Shown here in pieces: positions 52,179 to 61,725 of a stretch of 64,000 nucleotides of DNA. Position 1 is the first letter of the stretch, and the number at the start of each line of letters is the position of its first letter. The position numbers and the translations under genes were made by a program. Source of the DNA: Thermocrinis albus DSM 14484 (lineage in GTDB: Bacteria > Aquificota > Aquificia > Aquificales > Aquificaceae); NCBI RefSeq assembly GCF_000025605.1, contig NC_013894.1, positions 1,039,529-1,103,528 of the forward strand, given 5' to 3'. The notes under the pieces are model-generated. The model searched no databases. It saw only the letters and a list, made by a program, of their open reading frames with translations, and was not told where the DNA came from.

Positions 52179-53449
52179 AAGGAGTTCAAGAACTCAAGAT
52201 TCAAAAACTGGTTTACGGCGGGTACGGTTTTGCTACGGGAGAGGATGGAAGGGTGTATCTGGTTAGGTACGCTGCTCCCGGTGAGGTGGTGAGGGCTCAG
52301 ATCATAAGGGAGAAGAGGGATTACTCAGAAGCTACTGTGGAAAAGGTGATCATACCTTCCGGTACGCGGAGGAACCCTCCCTGTAGGTACTATACCCACT
52401 GCGGTGGGTGTCAGATACAGCATATGGACTACTCTGCTCAGCTGGAGGCCAAAAACGACATTCTTCTGGATAATCTGAAGAGAATAGGAAAACTTCAGTC
52501 AGTGAACCTGGGTCCTCCTGTGGTTTCCGGCAGCGAGTTTCACTACAGGCTAAGGGTGCAGTTCAAGGTGGAGGATGGAAAGGTGGGTTTCTTCGCATGG
52601 GGAACCCACCAATTGGTGGACATAGAGGAGTGCCTCTTGGTGCACAGAGACATAAACCAGATAATACCGACCCTGCGGGAACTCAGCAGACAAGTAAAGG
52701 ACTTGAGAGAGATTCATGTTCTTTACTCACCGTGGGAGAAAGAGTTTCTTCTCAAACTGGTGACTGTGTCACCCATTGATAAGGACCGTCTGAGAAAACT
52801 GAAGGAGCTTTATATACCACCTCAGGTGGTGGGAGTAGGGAACTACACGATGCTACGGGACACACCAGTGAGAAGGTACTTTTTGGGAAGGGACTTTACC
52901 TTCATACAGGTGGGTCCTTACCGGTACAGAGTGAGTGCCGATTCCTTCCTTCAGGTCAACTACACTCTGTACGAGGAATTTGTTAACGCAGTTCTGGAGA
53001 AGGTGCAGAGAGTAAGGAAAGCTGTAGAGATACACTGTGGCATAGGCTTTTTCAGTCTACCCCTCTCTCAGCGAGCCGAGTTTCTCTACGCCTCCGACGT
53101 AAACCAAGTGGCGGTGAGAGATGCCCAGTACAGTGCTAGGATAAACAGTGTAGACAAGGTGGTGTTTGTCCACGAAAGAGCTGTAGATACCCTAAAGAAC
53201 TTGGCAGGTGAGGTGATAGATCTTTTGGTGGTGGATCCTCCAAGAGAGGGACTCTCAGAAGGAGAAACCCAACTAATACTCTCCAACAAACCTAAGAACA
53301 TCGTGTACGTTTCCTGTAACCCTTCCACGCTGGCCAGGGATCTGAAGGTCCTGTCCAAAGGTGGCTATAGTCTTAAGGTTATCAGGCTTGTGGACAACTT
53401 TCCTCAAACTTATCATGTGGAGAGTGTGAGTTTCTTGGAGCTAAGCTAA
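52175..53449 (+). CDS. rlmD: 23S rRNA uracil-5 methyltransferase, RlmD-like
   Basis: 424 residues. N-terminal TRAM domain, then the [4Fe-4S] cysteines CRYYTHCGGCQ plus a fourth in EECLLVH, a SAM-binding AVEIHCGIGFFSLPL, VVDPPREGLSE, and the catalytic cysteine in YVSCNPSTLARDL. This layout is that of RlmD/RumA; a TrmA-like role on tRNA is possible because the family's specificity varies. Confidence 0.9.
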   Translation: MKGVQELKIQKLVYGGYGFATGEDGRVYLVRYAAPGEVVRAQIIREKRDYSEATVEKVIIPSGTRRNPPCRYYTHCGGCQIQHMDYSAQLEAKNDILLDNLKRIGKLQSVNLGPPVVSGSEFHYRLRVQFKVEDGKVGFFAWGTHQLVDIEECLLVHRDINQIIPTLRELSRQVKDLREIHVLYSPWEKEFLLKLVTVSPIDKDRLRKLKELYIPPQVVGVGNYTMLRDTPVRRYFLGRDFTFIQVGPYRYRVSADSFLQVNYTLYEEFVNAVLEKVQRVRKAVEIHCGIGFFSLPLSQRAEFLYASDVNQVAVRDAQYSARINSVDKVVFVHERAVDTLKNLAGEVIDLLVVDPPREGLSEGETQLILSNKPKNIVYVSCNPSTLARDLKVLSKGGYSLKVIRLVDNFPQTYHVESVSFLELS

Positions 53450-53452
53450 AAT
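53447..53452 (+). promoter_or_regulatory. -10-like TAAAAT before PilZ gene
   Basis: TAAAAT overlaps the rlmD stop codon and ends exactly 7 nt before the ATG at 53460; no ribosome site. Candidate leaderless start. Confidence 0.35.
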
Positions 53453-53459
53453 TCTATCC

Positions 53460-54137
53460 ATGAACCTCTATGATCTTATAGGGGAACTGAGAGAAGGCGG
53501 AAGTGTAGAACTGCTATCCCAATGGAAAGGTGTGCCTGTAAGGGTCAGGATGACCATCAAGTGGGTGTCTCCTGAGGAGAGGTTTGTGAGCCTGGATATG
53601 AAAGACTGCAGGTTTCGTCACATATTCTCCTCACCCTCCGTGTATATGAAACTGAAGGAGGTGTATATAGAGGCTTCTGTCTTCAGTAACATAAGGGATG
53701 AGCTCGTTGTTGAGGTGTTAGGTATAGCACCACCTCCCCCCTTTGTTCTCCGAGAGTTCGTGAGGGTAGAACCCTCTGATAGGGAACCCATCTACGTGAA
53801 TTTCTGGGTACATGAGACCGAATTCGTGAGGGCTAAGGTTGTGGACATAAGCGAAGTAGGTGTGGGTGTTCTGCTCACTAAAGAAGAAGCGGAGAGGTTA
53901 CTGACCGACTTAACCCCTCCCCACAGTCTTCACAAGGAGGTTTATCTGGAGCTTTACCTTCCTCACAGTGATACCATCAGGGGATTGGGTGAGCTCAGAA
54001 ACATACTGAGCCATCAGGAAGGTGTCTACGTAAGACTCGGTTTTAGGTTGGAGATGGAGGAGAAAGATAAAAGGAAACTAAGACAGTATATCCTCAGAAG
54101 GCAGAGGGAGATCTTAGAAGACTTGAGAAAACTATGA
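53460..54137 (+). CDS. PilZ domain c-di-GMP receptor, YcgR-like
   Basis: 225 residues. An N-terminal beta-rich YcgR-N-like part precedes a PilZ domain with the ligand motifs REFVRVEP (RxxxR-type) and DISEVGVGVLL (D/NxSxxG). It would bind cyclic di-GMP and may control flagellar or pilus motility. It overlaps the lipoprotein-transport gene by 4 nt. Confidence 0.82.
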   Translation: MNLYDLIGELREGGSVELLSQWKGVPVRVRMTIKWVSPEERFVSLDMKDCRFRHIFSSPSVYMKLKEVYIEASVFSNIRDELVVEVLGIAPPPPFVLREFVRVEPSDREPIYVNFWVHETEFVRAKVVDISEVGVGVLLTKEEAERLLTDLTPPHSLHKEVYLELYLPHSDTIRGLGELRNILSHQEGVYVRLGFRLEMEEKDKRKLRQYILRRQREILEDLRKL

Positions 54138-55312
54138 GGACCATTTTTGTAATAGCTCTGAGATACCTTCTTTCCAGCAGAGGTTCCACCCTCGTGGTAT
54201 CCGGTGTTGCCCTTTTGGGTGTAGCCTTGGGTGTTTCGGCTGTTCTCCTCACCATGGCTGTCTTCGCAGGTTTTCAGCACGCCCTTAAGGATAAGATTCT
54301 GGCAAGTTCGCCCCATGTAGTGGTAAGCCTTATGACAGAAAAGGATGCGAGAGATGTTAGATCAGTTATACAGAAGGTGAAAGGTGTCAGAAGTGTGAAG
54401 TTGGTGACGGTGTACCAGGCTCTCCTTTCCTACAACGGTCGTATCCAGTCTATCACGGTAAAGGGAATGGAACCTGAGGATATAAGGAGTATGGAGAAGT
54501 TCTTGGTAAAGGGAAAACTGGAGAAGGGACTGTTGTTGGGTGAGGGTGTGGCAGACGTGTTGGGTGTAAAGATAGGTGATAAAGTGGTCCTCGTTTCTCC
54601 TATGGGAATCAGGACTCCCTTAGGGTTTCTTCCTAAAACGGCCACCTTTGAGGTGGCAGGTATCTTTAAAACAGGTACTTTCGAACAGGATTATCTTACT
54701 GTGATACTCCCGTTACAGGAGGCCCAGCGTTTCTTTGGGGACGATTGGCAGATGCGTGGTTTTGAAGTGTACCTTTATGATCCTTACAAAGCTGACGAAA
54801 TAAAGAGAAACATATCAGACATACTGCAAGACGATGCCATAGTAAGGTCATGGATGGACCTTAATGCTCCTCTCTTTAACGCTCTTCAACTGGAAAAGGT
54901 GGGTTTGTTCTTTGTACTCCTCCTTATGGTGGTGGTGGCTTCCTTCAACATAACCAGCCTCCTCTTTATGAAGGTAAAGGAGAAGACGAAGGACATAGCT
55001 GTTTTAAGGACCTACGGTCTGAAGAGCAGACAGGTACTTGCAATCTTTATACTACAAGGTCTTATGATAGGTTCTACCGGTACTGTGCTTGGACTCTTAC
55101 TGTCGGTGGTTGGTGCTTACTTCATCAACGAGTACCGGCTGATAAGGGTACCTGCGGATGTGTATATGATGGACCACGTACCAGCCTACTTTGAGGTGAG
55201 GGATGTGCTCTGGACTTTGTTGGGAAGTTTAATGCTGTCTGTAGTATCCAGTATACTTCCTTCCTACAGAGCCTCACGCCTTAGTATAGTGGAGGTTCTC
55301 AGGAGTGAGTGA
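54134..55312 (+). CDS. lolC: Lipoprotein-releasing ABC transporter permease (LolC/E type)
   Basis: 392 residues: N-terminal membrane helix (VVSGVALLGVALGVSAVLL), a periplasmic MacB-like domain, then three C-terminal helices of the FtsX fold (FFVLLLMVVVASFNITSLLF; LRTYGLKSRQVLAIFILQG). A single permease gene accompanies one ATPase gene, so the transporter is likely a homodimeric LolF-type machine that moves lipoproteins to the outer membrane. Confidence 0.9.
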   Translation: MRTIFVIALRYLLSSRGSTLVVSGVALLGVALGVSAVLLTMAVFAGFQHALKDKILASSPHVVVSLMTEKDARDVRSVIQKVKGVRSVKLVTVYQALLSYNGRIQSITVKGMEPEDIRSMEKFLVKGKLEKGLLLGEGVADVLGVKIGDKVVLVSPMGIRTPLGFLPKTATFEVAGIFKTGTFEQDYLTVILPLQEAQRFFGDDWQMRGFEVYLYDPYKADEIKRNISDILQDDAIVRSWMDLNAPLFNALQLEKVGLFFVLLLMVVVASFNITSLLFMKVKEKTKDIAVLRTYGLKSRQVLAIFILQGLMIGSTGTVLGLLLSVVGAYFINEYRLIRVPADVYMMDHVPAYFEVRDVLWTLLGSLMLSVVSSILPSYRASRLSIVEVLRSE

Positions 55313-55970
55313 GATCATACTTATAGAGAACCTTCACAAGAAGTATCCCAACGGAACTTACGCTCTCAGAGGTGTGAGTTTGAAAATAAAAAAGGGTGAG
55401 ATGGTGGGTCTCATGGGGCCTTCAGGCTCTGGTAAAAGCACGCTGCTACACATCATAGCAGGACTGGATCTTCCCACGGAAGGAAGGGTATGGGTTATGG
55501 GAAGGGAGGTATCTTCTATGAAGGAGGATGAACGAGCTGACTTTAGAAAGAGACACGTGGGCTTTATCTTTCAGTTTTTTTATCTTCTTGAGGACTTTAC
55601 CGCCTTGGAGAACGTGGCTCTGATAGGCCAACTGGCAGGAGTTCCGGATCCGGTAAGGAAGGCGGAGAAACTTTTGGAACGACTGGGACTTTCCCACAGG
55701 CTTCATCACAGACCTTCTGAGCTCTCTGGTGGAGAACAGCAACGCACCGCCATAGCCAGAGCCCTTATACTTCAGCCTGACGTGCTCTTGGCCGATGAAC
55801 CTACCGGCAATTTGGGTATAGAAGAGGGGAGGAAAGTTATGGAACTTCTCGTGAATCTCAAGGAAGAGGGCATGACCCTTCTGGTAGCAACCCACAACGT
55901 GGATCTTATCCCTTACTTTGATAGAATCGTAAGACTGAGGGACGGTCGTGTGGTGGAAGAAGGTGGATGA
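55305..55970 (+). CDS. lolD: Lipoprotein-releasing ABC transporter ATPase
   Basis: 221 residues: Walker A GPSGSGKSTLLHIIAGLD, signature LSGGEQQRTAIARAL, Walker B VLLADEPTGNLG. Partner of the permease just upstream (8-nt overlap). GTG start. Confidence 0.93.
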   Translation: MSEIILIENLHKKYPNGTYALRGVSLKIKKGEMVGLMGPSGSGKSTLLHIIAGLDLPTEGRVWVMGREVSSMKEDERADFRKRHVGFIFQFFYLLEDFTALENVALIGQLAGVPDPVRKAEKLLERLGLSHRLHHRPSELSGGEQQRTAIARALILQPDVLLADEPTGNLGIEEGRKVMELLVNLKEEGMTLLVATHNVDLIPYFDRIVRLRDGRVVEEGG

Positions 55971-56787
55971 TCTTTTACTGTCTTATCTGGAGGAAGATGT
56001 AGGGTGGGGTGATGTGACCACCCAATCCATCTTTGGGGGAGAGAAGGTAAGAGCGGTGATGCTGGCCAAGGAGGGAGGCGTGGTAGCGGGTATACCCTTT
56101 GCCATAAGGGTGTTTCAGCTTTTGGGAGAAGTAAGGGTCCTGAGAAAGATGGAAGAAGGCACCGAGATAAAGAAGGGAGATGTGCTCCTTGAGATAGAAG
56201 GTGAGGCAGATACCATACTTACGGGAGAGAGGGTAGCCCTCAACATACTGCAACGCCTCAGTGGTGTAGCGACCCTCACAAGGGAGATGGCCAAGAGACT
56301 GGAAAAAAAGGGGATAAGGTTGTTGGATACGCGAAAAACCACACCTGGCATGAGGTATCTGGAGAAGTATGCGGTAAGAGTAGGCGGAGGTGTGAACCAT
56401 CGTATGGATCTTCAGCACATGGTCCTTATAAAGGACAACCACAAACTCTTAGCGGGAGGTGTGAAGGAGGCGGTCAGGAGAGTAAGGGAAAAGATAGGCC
56501 CAACCTATGTGGTGGAGGTGGAGGTGGAAAATCTGGAAGAGCTCAGAGAGGTTCTAGAATGTGATGGTGTTAACATGGTACTTCTTGATAACTTCTCACC
56601 TGAAGATGTGAAGGAGGCTGTGAAGATACTGAAAGGTAGGCTTACGGTGGAGGTTTCAGGTAACATAACCCCCCAAAACATAGATCTGTACGCCATTGAG
56701 GGTATCCATTACATCTCCAGTGGTTACATAACCCACTCTGCTCGCTGGCTGGACATAAGTATGAGGGTTCTGGAGGTAGTCAGGTAA
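55948..56787 (+). CDS. nadC: Quinolinate phosphoribosyltransferase
   Basis: 279 residues. Makes nicotinate mononucleotide in NAD synthesis. Motifs: EDVGWGDVTTQSI, NILQRLSGVATLTREM, LLDTRKTTPGMRYLEKYAV, GGGVNHRMDL and VEVENLEELREVL. A GTG at 55948 is used here; a GTG at 55963 is a possible shorter start. It overlaps lolD by 23 nt and its end overlaps the convergent rel gene by 8 bp. Confidence 0.94.
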   Translation: MWWKKVDDLLLSYLEEDVGWGDVTTQSIFGGEKVRAVMLAKEGGVVAGIPFAIRVFQLLGEVRVLRKMEEGTEIKKGDVLLEIEGEADTILTGERVALNILQRLSGVATLTREMAKRLEKKGIRLLDTRKTTPGMRYLEKYAVRVGGGVNHRMDLQHMVLIKDNHKLLAGGVKEAVRRVREKIGPTYVVEVEVENLEELREVLECDGVNMVLLDNFSPEDVKEAVKILKGRLTVEVSGNITPQNIDLYAIEGIHYISSGYITHSARWLDISMRVLEVVR

Positions 56788-58876
56788 AGAGGCGTTGTAC
56801 CCACTCTACACCTTCTACTTCCATAAGAGCCTTCTGAAGGGTGAGAAGGTGCTGATAATCTCTGAGTTCTACCGTAAACTCCATAAGAGCATTACCAGTG
56901 CTGAGACTTCTGGTACGAGCTTCTGTTATGTTGGCACCTACCTTTGCCATGGCGGATGTTACCTCTGCCAGTATCCCCACCCTGTCCTTTACACTGAGAC
57001 GTAGGCGCACGGGATGTTTCCCTTCTGAAGAAGGCCACTCCAGTTTCATGACACGCTCCGGAGCCTTCAGAGCCATATACTGAAGATTGGGGCACTGGGC
57101 TGAGTGTACCACCAGTCCCTTCCCCTTTGAAATGACACCGTACACCTCCTCCCCCGGCAGAGGAGAACAACACACAGCTATCTGATACATCACCTTTCCC
57201 AAACCCTCTAAACTGAGAACAGGAGAAGATCTAGCGTCGCTGTGTTTCTCCTCCTGTTTCTTATAACCCAAAAGATGGAGGATCCTCTCACGAGTGAGCT
57301 TACCACTACCCATCAGTAGGAGAGTATCCTCCTCGGAAACCTTTAGTTTTTCTTTCAAAAGTGCCAACAGCTGATCTTTGCCCATATTCAGCTTGCGAGC
57401 CAAACTTTCCAGTACCTGTCTTCCCTCCGCCAAGGTAGCTTCCTTCTGCTGCTCTCTTAGAAAAGCCTTTATCTTGTTTCTGGCCCGTGATGTTACTACG
57501 AACTTCAACCACTCTGGACTGGGTTTCTTCTGGGGACTGGTTATGATTTCCACTACGTCACCGTTCTGGAGTTTGTAGTCAAGGGAGACGATTCTGCCGT
57601 TTACCTTAGCTCCTGCGCAGTGATGCCCTATGTCCGTGTGGATGTGATAGGCAAAGTCCACGGGTGTGGATCCCTTAGGAAGAACCAGAAGGTCCCCTTT
57701 AGGTGTGAAGACGAAGACTTCTTCCGAAAAGAGCTCCAACCTTATGTTCTCAAGAAGGTCCGAAGGGTTTGTACTGCCCTGTATGCTCTCCACCAGACTT
57801 TTGAGCCAAGCATACACTGACTGGTCGTGGGGTGTCTTACCTTCCTTGTAAGCCCAGTGAGCAGCCACACCTTTCTCCGCCCTTTCGTGCATCTCCCACG
57901 TTCTTATCTGTACCTCCACCATCTTACCCTTCGGGCCAATTACAGTGGTATGAAGGGACTGATACAGGTTGGGTTTAGGTAGTGATATGTAGTCGTCAAA
58001 TTTGCCAGGCACAGGCTTAAAGATGTTATGAAGTATCCCTAAAACCAGATAACACTCGGGAACAGTGTTGACGATGACTCTGACTCCCAGTATGTCGTGA
58101 ACATCCTCCAGACGAATACCTTTTCTGATGGTTTTCTGCCATATACCGTACAGATGCTTGGGTCTGTAAGTTATCTCCGCCTGCAGACCGTGATGCTCTA
58201 AGTGAGTTTTGAGGACCGGTATGAAGTGTTTGCGAAGGTAATCCTTAAGTTGTTCCCTGTTGGCCTTTACAAAACTCTTCACCCTCTCGTACTCGGCAGG
58301 GTATAAAAACATAAAACACAGATCCTCCAGCTCTGTCTTTATACTCCATATGCCCAACCTGTTGGCTATAGGTACGTATATCTCCATAGTCTCCTTGGCT
58401 ATACGAATCTGTTTCTCTCGCGGTAGGTGACCCAAGGTCTTCATATTGTGCAGTCGGTCGGCCAGTTTCACCAGTATGACCCTTATGTCTTTGGCCATGG
58501 CCAGAAGCAACTTTCGGTAGTTCTCCGCTTTCTCCGTTTTAACATCTTTAAACTGTACCTTACCTAGTTTGGTGACACCTTCCACGATGTCCGCTACCCT
58601 TTTACCGAAGCGCTCCTTGAGTTCCTGATAGGTGGTAGATGTATCTTCCAGGATGTCATGGAGAAGACCTGCCACCACCGTGTCCCTGTCTAGCCCCAGT
58701 TTAGCTAAAATGATGGCCACCTGAAGGGGATGAATCACGTAAGGTTCTCCCGACGCTCTTTTTTGACCGGCGTGCTTCTCCTGAATATACTCTACCACCT
58801 GTGATACGTACTCTCTGTCTTCCTCTCTCAACAAGGTTAGTAGAGTATCTACATGCCGCGATACTACCGCCTGCAT
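56780..58876 (-). CDS. rel: Bifunctional (p)ppGpp synthetase/hydrolase
   Basis: 698 residues. An HD hydrolase domain with intact LLHDILEDT, a RelA/SpoT synthetase domain (RPKHLYGIWQKTIRKG, YISLPKPNLYQSLHT), a TGS domain (VFTPKGDLLVLPKGSTPVDF) and a C-terminal ACT domain (RLRLSVKDRVGILAEVTSAM). Both activities look possible. The ATG at 58876 avoids overlap with the divergent gene; a further in-frame ATG at 58924 would lie inside that gene. Confidence 0.95.
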   Translation of the reverse strand: MQAVVSRHVDTLLTLLREEDREYVSQVVEYIQEKHAGQKRASGEPYVIHPLQVAIILAKLGLDRDTVVAGLLHDILEDTSTTYQELKERFGKRVADIVEGVTKLGKVQFKDVKTEKAENYRKLLLAMAKDIRVILVKLADRLHNMKTLGHLPREKQIRIAKETMEIYVPIANRLGIWSIKTELEDLCFMFLYPAEYERVKSFVKANREQLKDYLRKHFIPVLKTHLEHHGLQAEITYRPKHLYGIWQKTIRKGIRLEDVHDILGVRVIVNTVPECYLVLGILHNIFKPVPGKFDDYISLPKPNLYQSLHTTVIGPKGKMVEVQIRTWEMHERAEKGVAAHWAYKEGKTPHDQSVYAWLKSLVESIQGSTNPSDLLENIRLELFSEEVFVFTPKGDLLVLPKGSTPVDFAYHIHTDIGHHCAGAKVNGRIVSLDYKLQNGDVVEIITSPQKKPSPEWLKFVVTSRARNKIKAFLREQQKEATLAEGRQVLESLARKLNMGKDQLLALLKEKLKVSEEDTLLLMGSGKLTRERILHLLGYKKQEEKHSDARSSPVLSLEGLGKVMYQIAVCCSPLPGEEVYGVISKGKGLVVHSAQCPNLQYMALKAPERVMKLEWPSSEGKHPVRLRLSVKDRVGILAEVTSAMAKVGANITEARTRSLSTGNALMEFTVELRDYQHLLTLQKALMEVEGVEWVQRLFT

Positions 58877-58884
58877 GAAGTTAA

Positions 58885-58892
58885 AATATAAG
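58885..58892. promoter_or_regulatory. Symmetric -10 block between rel and deacetylase gene
   Basis: In a 24-bp gap, TATATT (minus strand, 58885-58890) and TATAAG (plus strand, 58887-58892) each end 8 nt before their start codons (58876 and 58901). Neither gene has a ribosome site. Confidence 0.45.
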
Positions 58893-58900
58893 GCTCTACC

Positions 58901-59926
58901 ATGATCCTCATTCTCCTGTATCACAAACTGATGAAGTATCCCTCTTCTGATCTCTGGTGGAAAACCTTTGATCTTCAGCTCAGCATACTAAAGAAAACTT
59001 ACCGTGTCTTAAGCTTGGAAGAAGCTTTGGAGTACCTTCACAGAGGTGTCATGCCCGACAGAAAATGTGTGGTGATAACCTTTGACGATGGGTATGCCGA
59101 CAACTATGTGTACGCTTATCCCCTTCTTAAGAAACATGGGCTGAGAGCTACCCTCTTTGTGGCCACTTCCCGCATACAACCCACGGAAAGTAAAAGAAAA
59201 ACCTTACTGGATTACTGGGAAGGGAGGGTATCCTTTAGGGAGCTTTTTTCTGGGGACAATATGTTTATGGCCAACAAGAAGTTTGTGGAAGATGGACAGA
59301 AAGAACAGTTCCTTACGGTGGGAGAACTTAGGGCCATGAGGGATGTTTTTGAGTTCGGATGGCACTCGGTGAGTCATGTGAAAACTTTTTCAGAGGAAAG
59401 GCTTCTTGGTTTCTTCACGGGTAAAGGTCACTGGTCACTGGCCCTCTCTTATGGAGAGAAGCCGAGAAAGGGTTTCCCCCTCTTCCCCCTCTCTTCCAAT
59501 CTTGTCACCAGAGAAGGAAGACTGAAGAGAGAAGTAAAGGAGATGATAAAAAGCCTTCCTGAGAAGTTCTTCCAAAGGAGGGACTGGGAGAGTCTCCTAA
59601 GAAGAGAACTTTATTCCCATTTTAGTAGTCTCATAGAGTGGGAGGAAGAGGAAAGTTTCGAAAGGAGAAAGGTGCACGAAGTGGAGAAAGCTATTGAGGA
59701 CCTATCCGGATGGTTGGATACCGTTATCTCTGTAGGAGCTTATCCCTTCGGTGAGTACAACCAGCAGTTGGTAGCTCTTTGTAAAAAGTACCTAAAGGCC
59801 GCTCTCACCACAGAGAAGGCTTATGTGAAAGAAGATACGGACATGTACCGTATACCCAGAGTGACTGTACCAAGAGACATGTGGTCTTTCATGGGCATAC
59901 TCATAAAGTTTTTAAGAGCTCCATGA
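58901..59926 (+). CDS. Polysaccharide deacetylase family protein
   Basis: 341 residues. NodB-type domain with ITFDDGYADNYVYAYPLL (metal-binding DD) and GWHSVSHV (HxxxH-type metal site). A long inserted helical part lies in the middle (~residues 190-275). No signal peptide, so a cytoplasmic or lipid-linked sugar substrate is possible. Overlaps a convergent gene by 26 bp. Confidence 0.85.
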   Translation: MILILLYHKLMKYPSSDLWWKTFDLQLSILKKTYRVLSLEEALEYLHRGVMPDRKCVVITFDDGYADNYVYAYPLLKKHGLRATLFVATSRIQPTESKRKTLLDYWEGRVSFRELFSGDNMFMANKKFVEDGQKEQFLTVGELRAMRDVFEFGWHSVSHVKTFSEERLLGFFTGKGHWSLALSYGEKPRKGFPLFPLSSNLVTREGRLKREVKEMIKSLPEKFFQRRDWESLLRRELYSHFSSLIEWEEEESFERRKVHEVEKAIEDLSGWLDTVISVGAYPFGEYNQQLVALCKKYLKAALTTEKAYVKEDTDMYRIPRVTVPRDMWSFMGILIKFLRAP

Positions 59927-60689
59927 GTTCTGTCAGAGAATCTACAACGTAGTGAGGTTCAAAGTTGGCCTTTGTAAGCTCCTCCTTAGAGTACTTGCCG
60001 GTGGTTATAAAGATGGTTTTTATTCCCTGTTCCTTCGCACCTACCAGATCAGTGTAAAGGTCATCGCTTACCAAGTACACCTCATCCCCCTCCATACCAC
60101 TGAGAGCCAGCCTCATGAACTCTTCGGAAGGTTTACCTAAGTTGGGTATAGGTTGTGAGTATCCGCAGGCGTGTGCCAACATATGAGCCAACGAACCTGC
60201 ACCCGGAAAATAAAGACCATCGTCGTCTCTCACTATCCTGCTATGATTGACGGGCACTATCTTGGCAGATTCTAGGAAGACCGCCGAGGTAGCCAGCTTC
60301 AACTTGGTAAAGTTAATGTTCCTGTCTTGCCCTATCACAACCGCATCTACTTTTTGATCCTCCACTACTTGAAAACCTTCCTCTACAAGAAACTCTGCCA
60401 GTAAGGGAGAACCTATCACCAAGAGCCTGCTGCAGTGTAGCTCCCTTAGGTATACAGGCAGTATCTTTAGGGGTGTTATCAGTTCGTCCTCCTTGAGGTT
60501 TATCCCCTTCTTACTGAGGTCCTCCAGAAGGGTGGAAGGTGGCCGTGTGGAGTTGTTGGAAACAACCCGAAAGGGTATGCCTTCGGAACGCAGGAAGTCC
60601 AAAAAGGGCAATGTGTCAGGAAAAGGATTAAGGGCTTTGTCCTTCACCAGAACTCCGTCCATATCAAGAAGTAAGATCTTCCTTCTCAT
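59901..60689 (-). CDS. HAD-superfamily phosphatase, NagD-like
   Basis: 262 residues: LLLDMDGVLVKDK (catalytic DxD), VVSNNSTRPPSTLLEDL, GKPSEEFM and VSDDLYTDLVGAKEQG. The C2-cap NagD/4-nitrophenylphosphatase group dephosphorylates sugar or nucleotide phosphates. It follows minE by 1 nt in the min operon, without an evident link. Confidence 0.9.
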   Translation of the reverse strand: MRRKILLLDMDGVLVKDKALNPFPDTLPFLDFLRSEGIPFRVVSNNSTRPPSTLLEDLSKKGINLKEDELITPLKILPVYLRELHCSRLLVIGSPLLAEFLVEEGFQVVEDQKVDAVVIGQDRNINFTKLKLATSAVFLESAKIVPVNHSRIVRDDDGLYFPGAGSLAHMLAHACGYSQPIPNLGKPSEEFMRLALSGMEGDEVYLVSDDLYTDLVGAKEQGIKTIFITTGKYSKEELTKANFEPHYVVDSLTELMELLKTL

Positions 60690-60690
60690 C

Positions 60691-60933
60691 TCAGTGTTTG
60701 AAGGGTATGCTTATCCAAAGTTCGTCAAAACCCTCCTTTTCCCTCTTTATATCTACTTCTATTTTACTAACGTCAAAAAGGGAGTACTTGGAGAAGACGG
60801 TTACGAGGTCATCCTTCAACATATCGGCGAAGTTGGGAGGCAGACCCCTCCTTTCGTAAGCCAGTACCATCGTGAGTCTCCTCTTAGCGTCGTCCTTACT
60901 CTTTCTCCTTCCTATCAGAAAATCAAAGATCAT
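60691..60933 (-). CDS. minE: Cell-division topological factor MinE
   Basis: 80 residues: DAKRRLTMVLAYERRG (MinD-activating strand/helix) followed by LKDDLVTVFSKYSLFDVSKIEVDI, standard for MinE. Overlaps minD by 4 nt. With MinC and MinD it places the division site. Confidence 0.93.
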   Translation of the reverse strand: MIFDFLIGRRKSKDDAKRRLTMVLAYERRGLPPNFADMLKDDLVTVFSKYSLFDVSKIEVDIKREKEGFDELWISIPFKH

Positions 60934-61724
60934 GCCCCTCCCCCAAATATCCTCTCTATTATGCTCCTCTTTTGACCATGGTAAACCATGGGCACTTCCT
61001 CACCCAGCAACCTCCTCGCTATATCCAGTATGGCCTTTGAGGCCGGATAAGAATCCTCCAGTACTATGGGCTCACCTCTGTTGGTAAAGTCCACCAGTTT
61101 GGGCTCTTCCGGTACAACACCTATGAGGGGAGCTTTCAGTATATCTACCACGTCCTCCACGGAAAGCATCTGTCCCTTCTTCACAGCATCCCACCTTATT
61201 CTATTGACCACCAAATAGTACTCGTTTTTCCCCATGTTCTCCAACATACCTATGATACGATCAGCATCTCTCACGGAAGAAACCTCAGGGTTCACCACTA
61301 CCAGAGCAGCGTCTGCCGGTAACGAAGCTATCTGGAAGCCTCTCTCTATCCCCGCGGGAGAATCTATGAAGATATAGTCATACTGTCCGGAGCTTTTAAC
61401 CTCCTCTACCATCTTCACCCATCTCTCAGGATCTACAGCATCCTTGTTCTTGGTCTGGTTTGCCGGCAAGAGCCAGAGATTCAGGCCCCTTTTGTCCTTA
61501 ACAAGAGCCTTGCTGAACTCAACCCTTCCTTCCAGAACATCCAACACATCGTACACGATCCTGTTCTCAAGCCCCAGTATCATATCTAAGTTCCTCAAAC
61601 CTATGTCAGCGTCTATATCCAGCACTTTTTTACCTAGCTTGGCAAGAGCTACGGAAATGTTAGCCGTCAGTGTGGTCTTACCCACACCTCCTTTACCGGA
61701 AGTCACCACAAACACTTTTGTCAT
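60930..61724 (-). CDS. minD: Septum-site-determining ATPase MinD
   Basis: 264 residues: deviant Walker A SGKGGVGKTTLTANIS, DIDADIGLRNLDMILGLEN, IFIDSPAGIERGFQ, and a C-terminal amphipathic helix (RSIIERIFG) that docks on the membrane. 1 nt after minC. Confidence 0.96.
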   Translation of the reverse strand: MTKVFVVTSGKGGVGKTTLTANISVALAKLGKKVLDIDADIGLRNLDMILGLENRIVYDVLDVLEGRVEFSKALVKDKRGLNLWLLPANQTKNKDAVDPERWVKMVEEVKSSGQYDYIFIDSPAGIERGFQIASLPADAALVVVNPEVSSVRDADRIIGMLENMGKNEYYLVVNRIRWDAVKKGQMLSVEDVVDILKAPLIGVVPEEPKLVDFTNRGEPIVLEDSYPASKAILDIARRLLGEEVPMVYHGQKRSIIERIFGGGA

Positions 61725-61725
61725 C

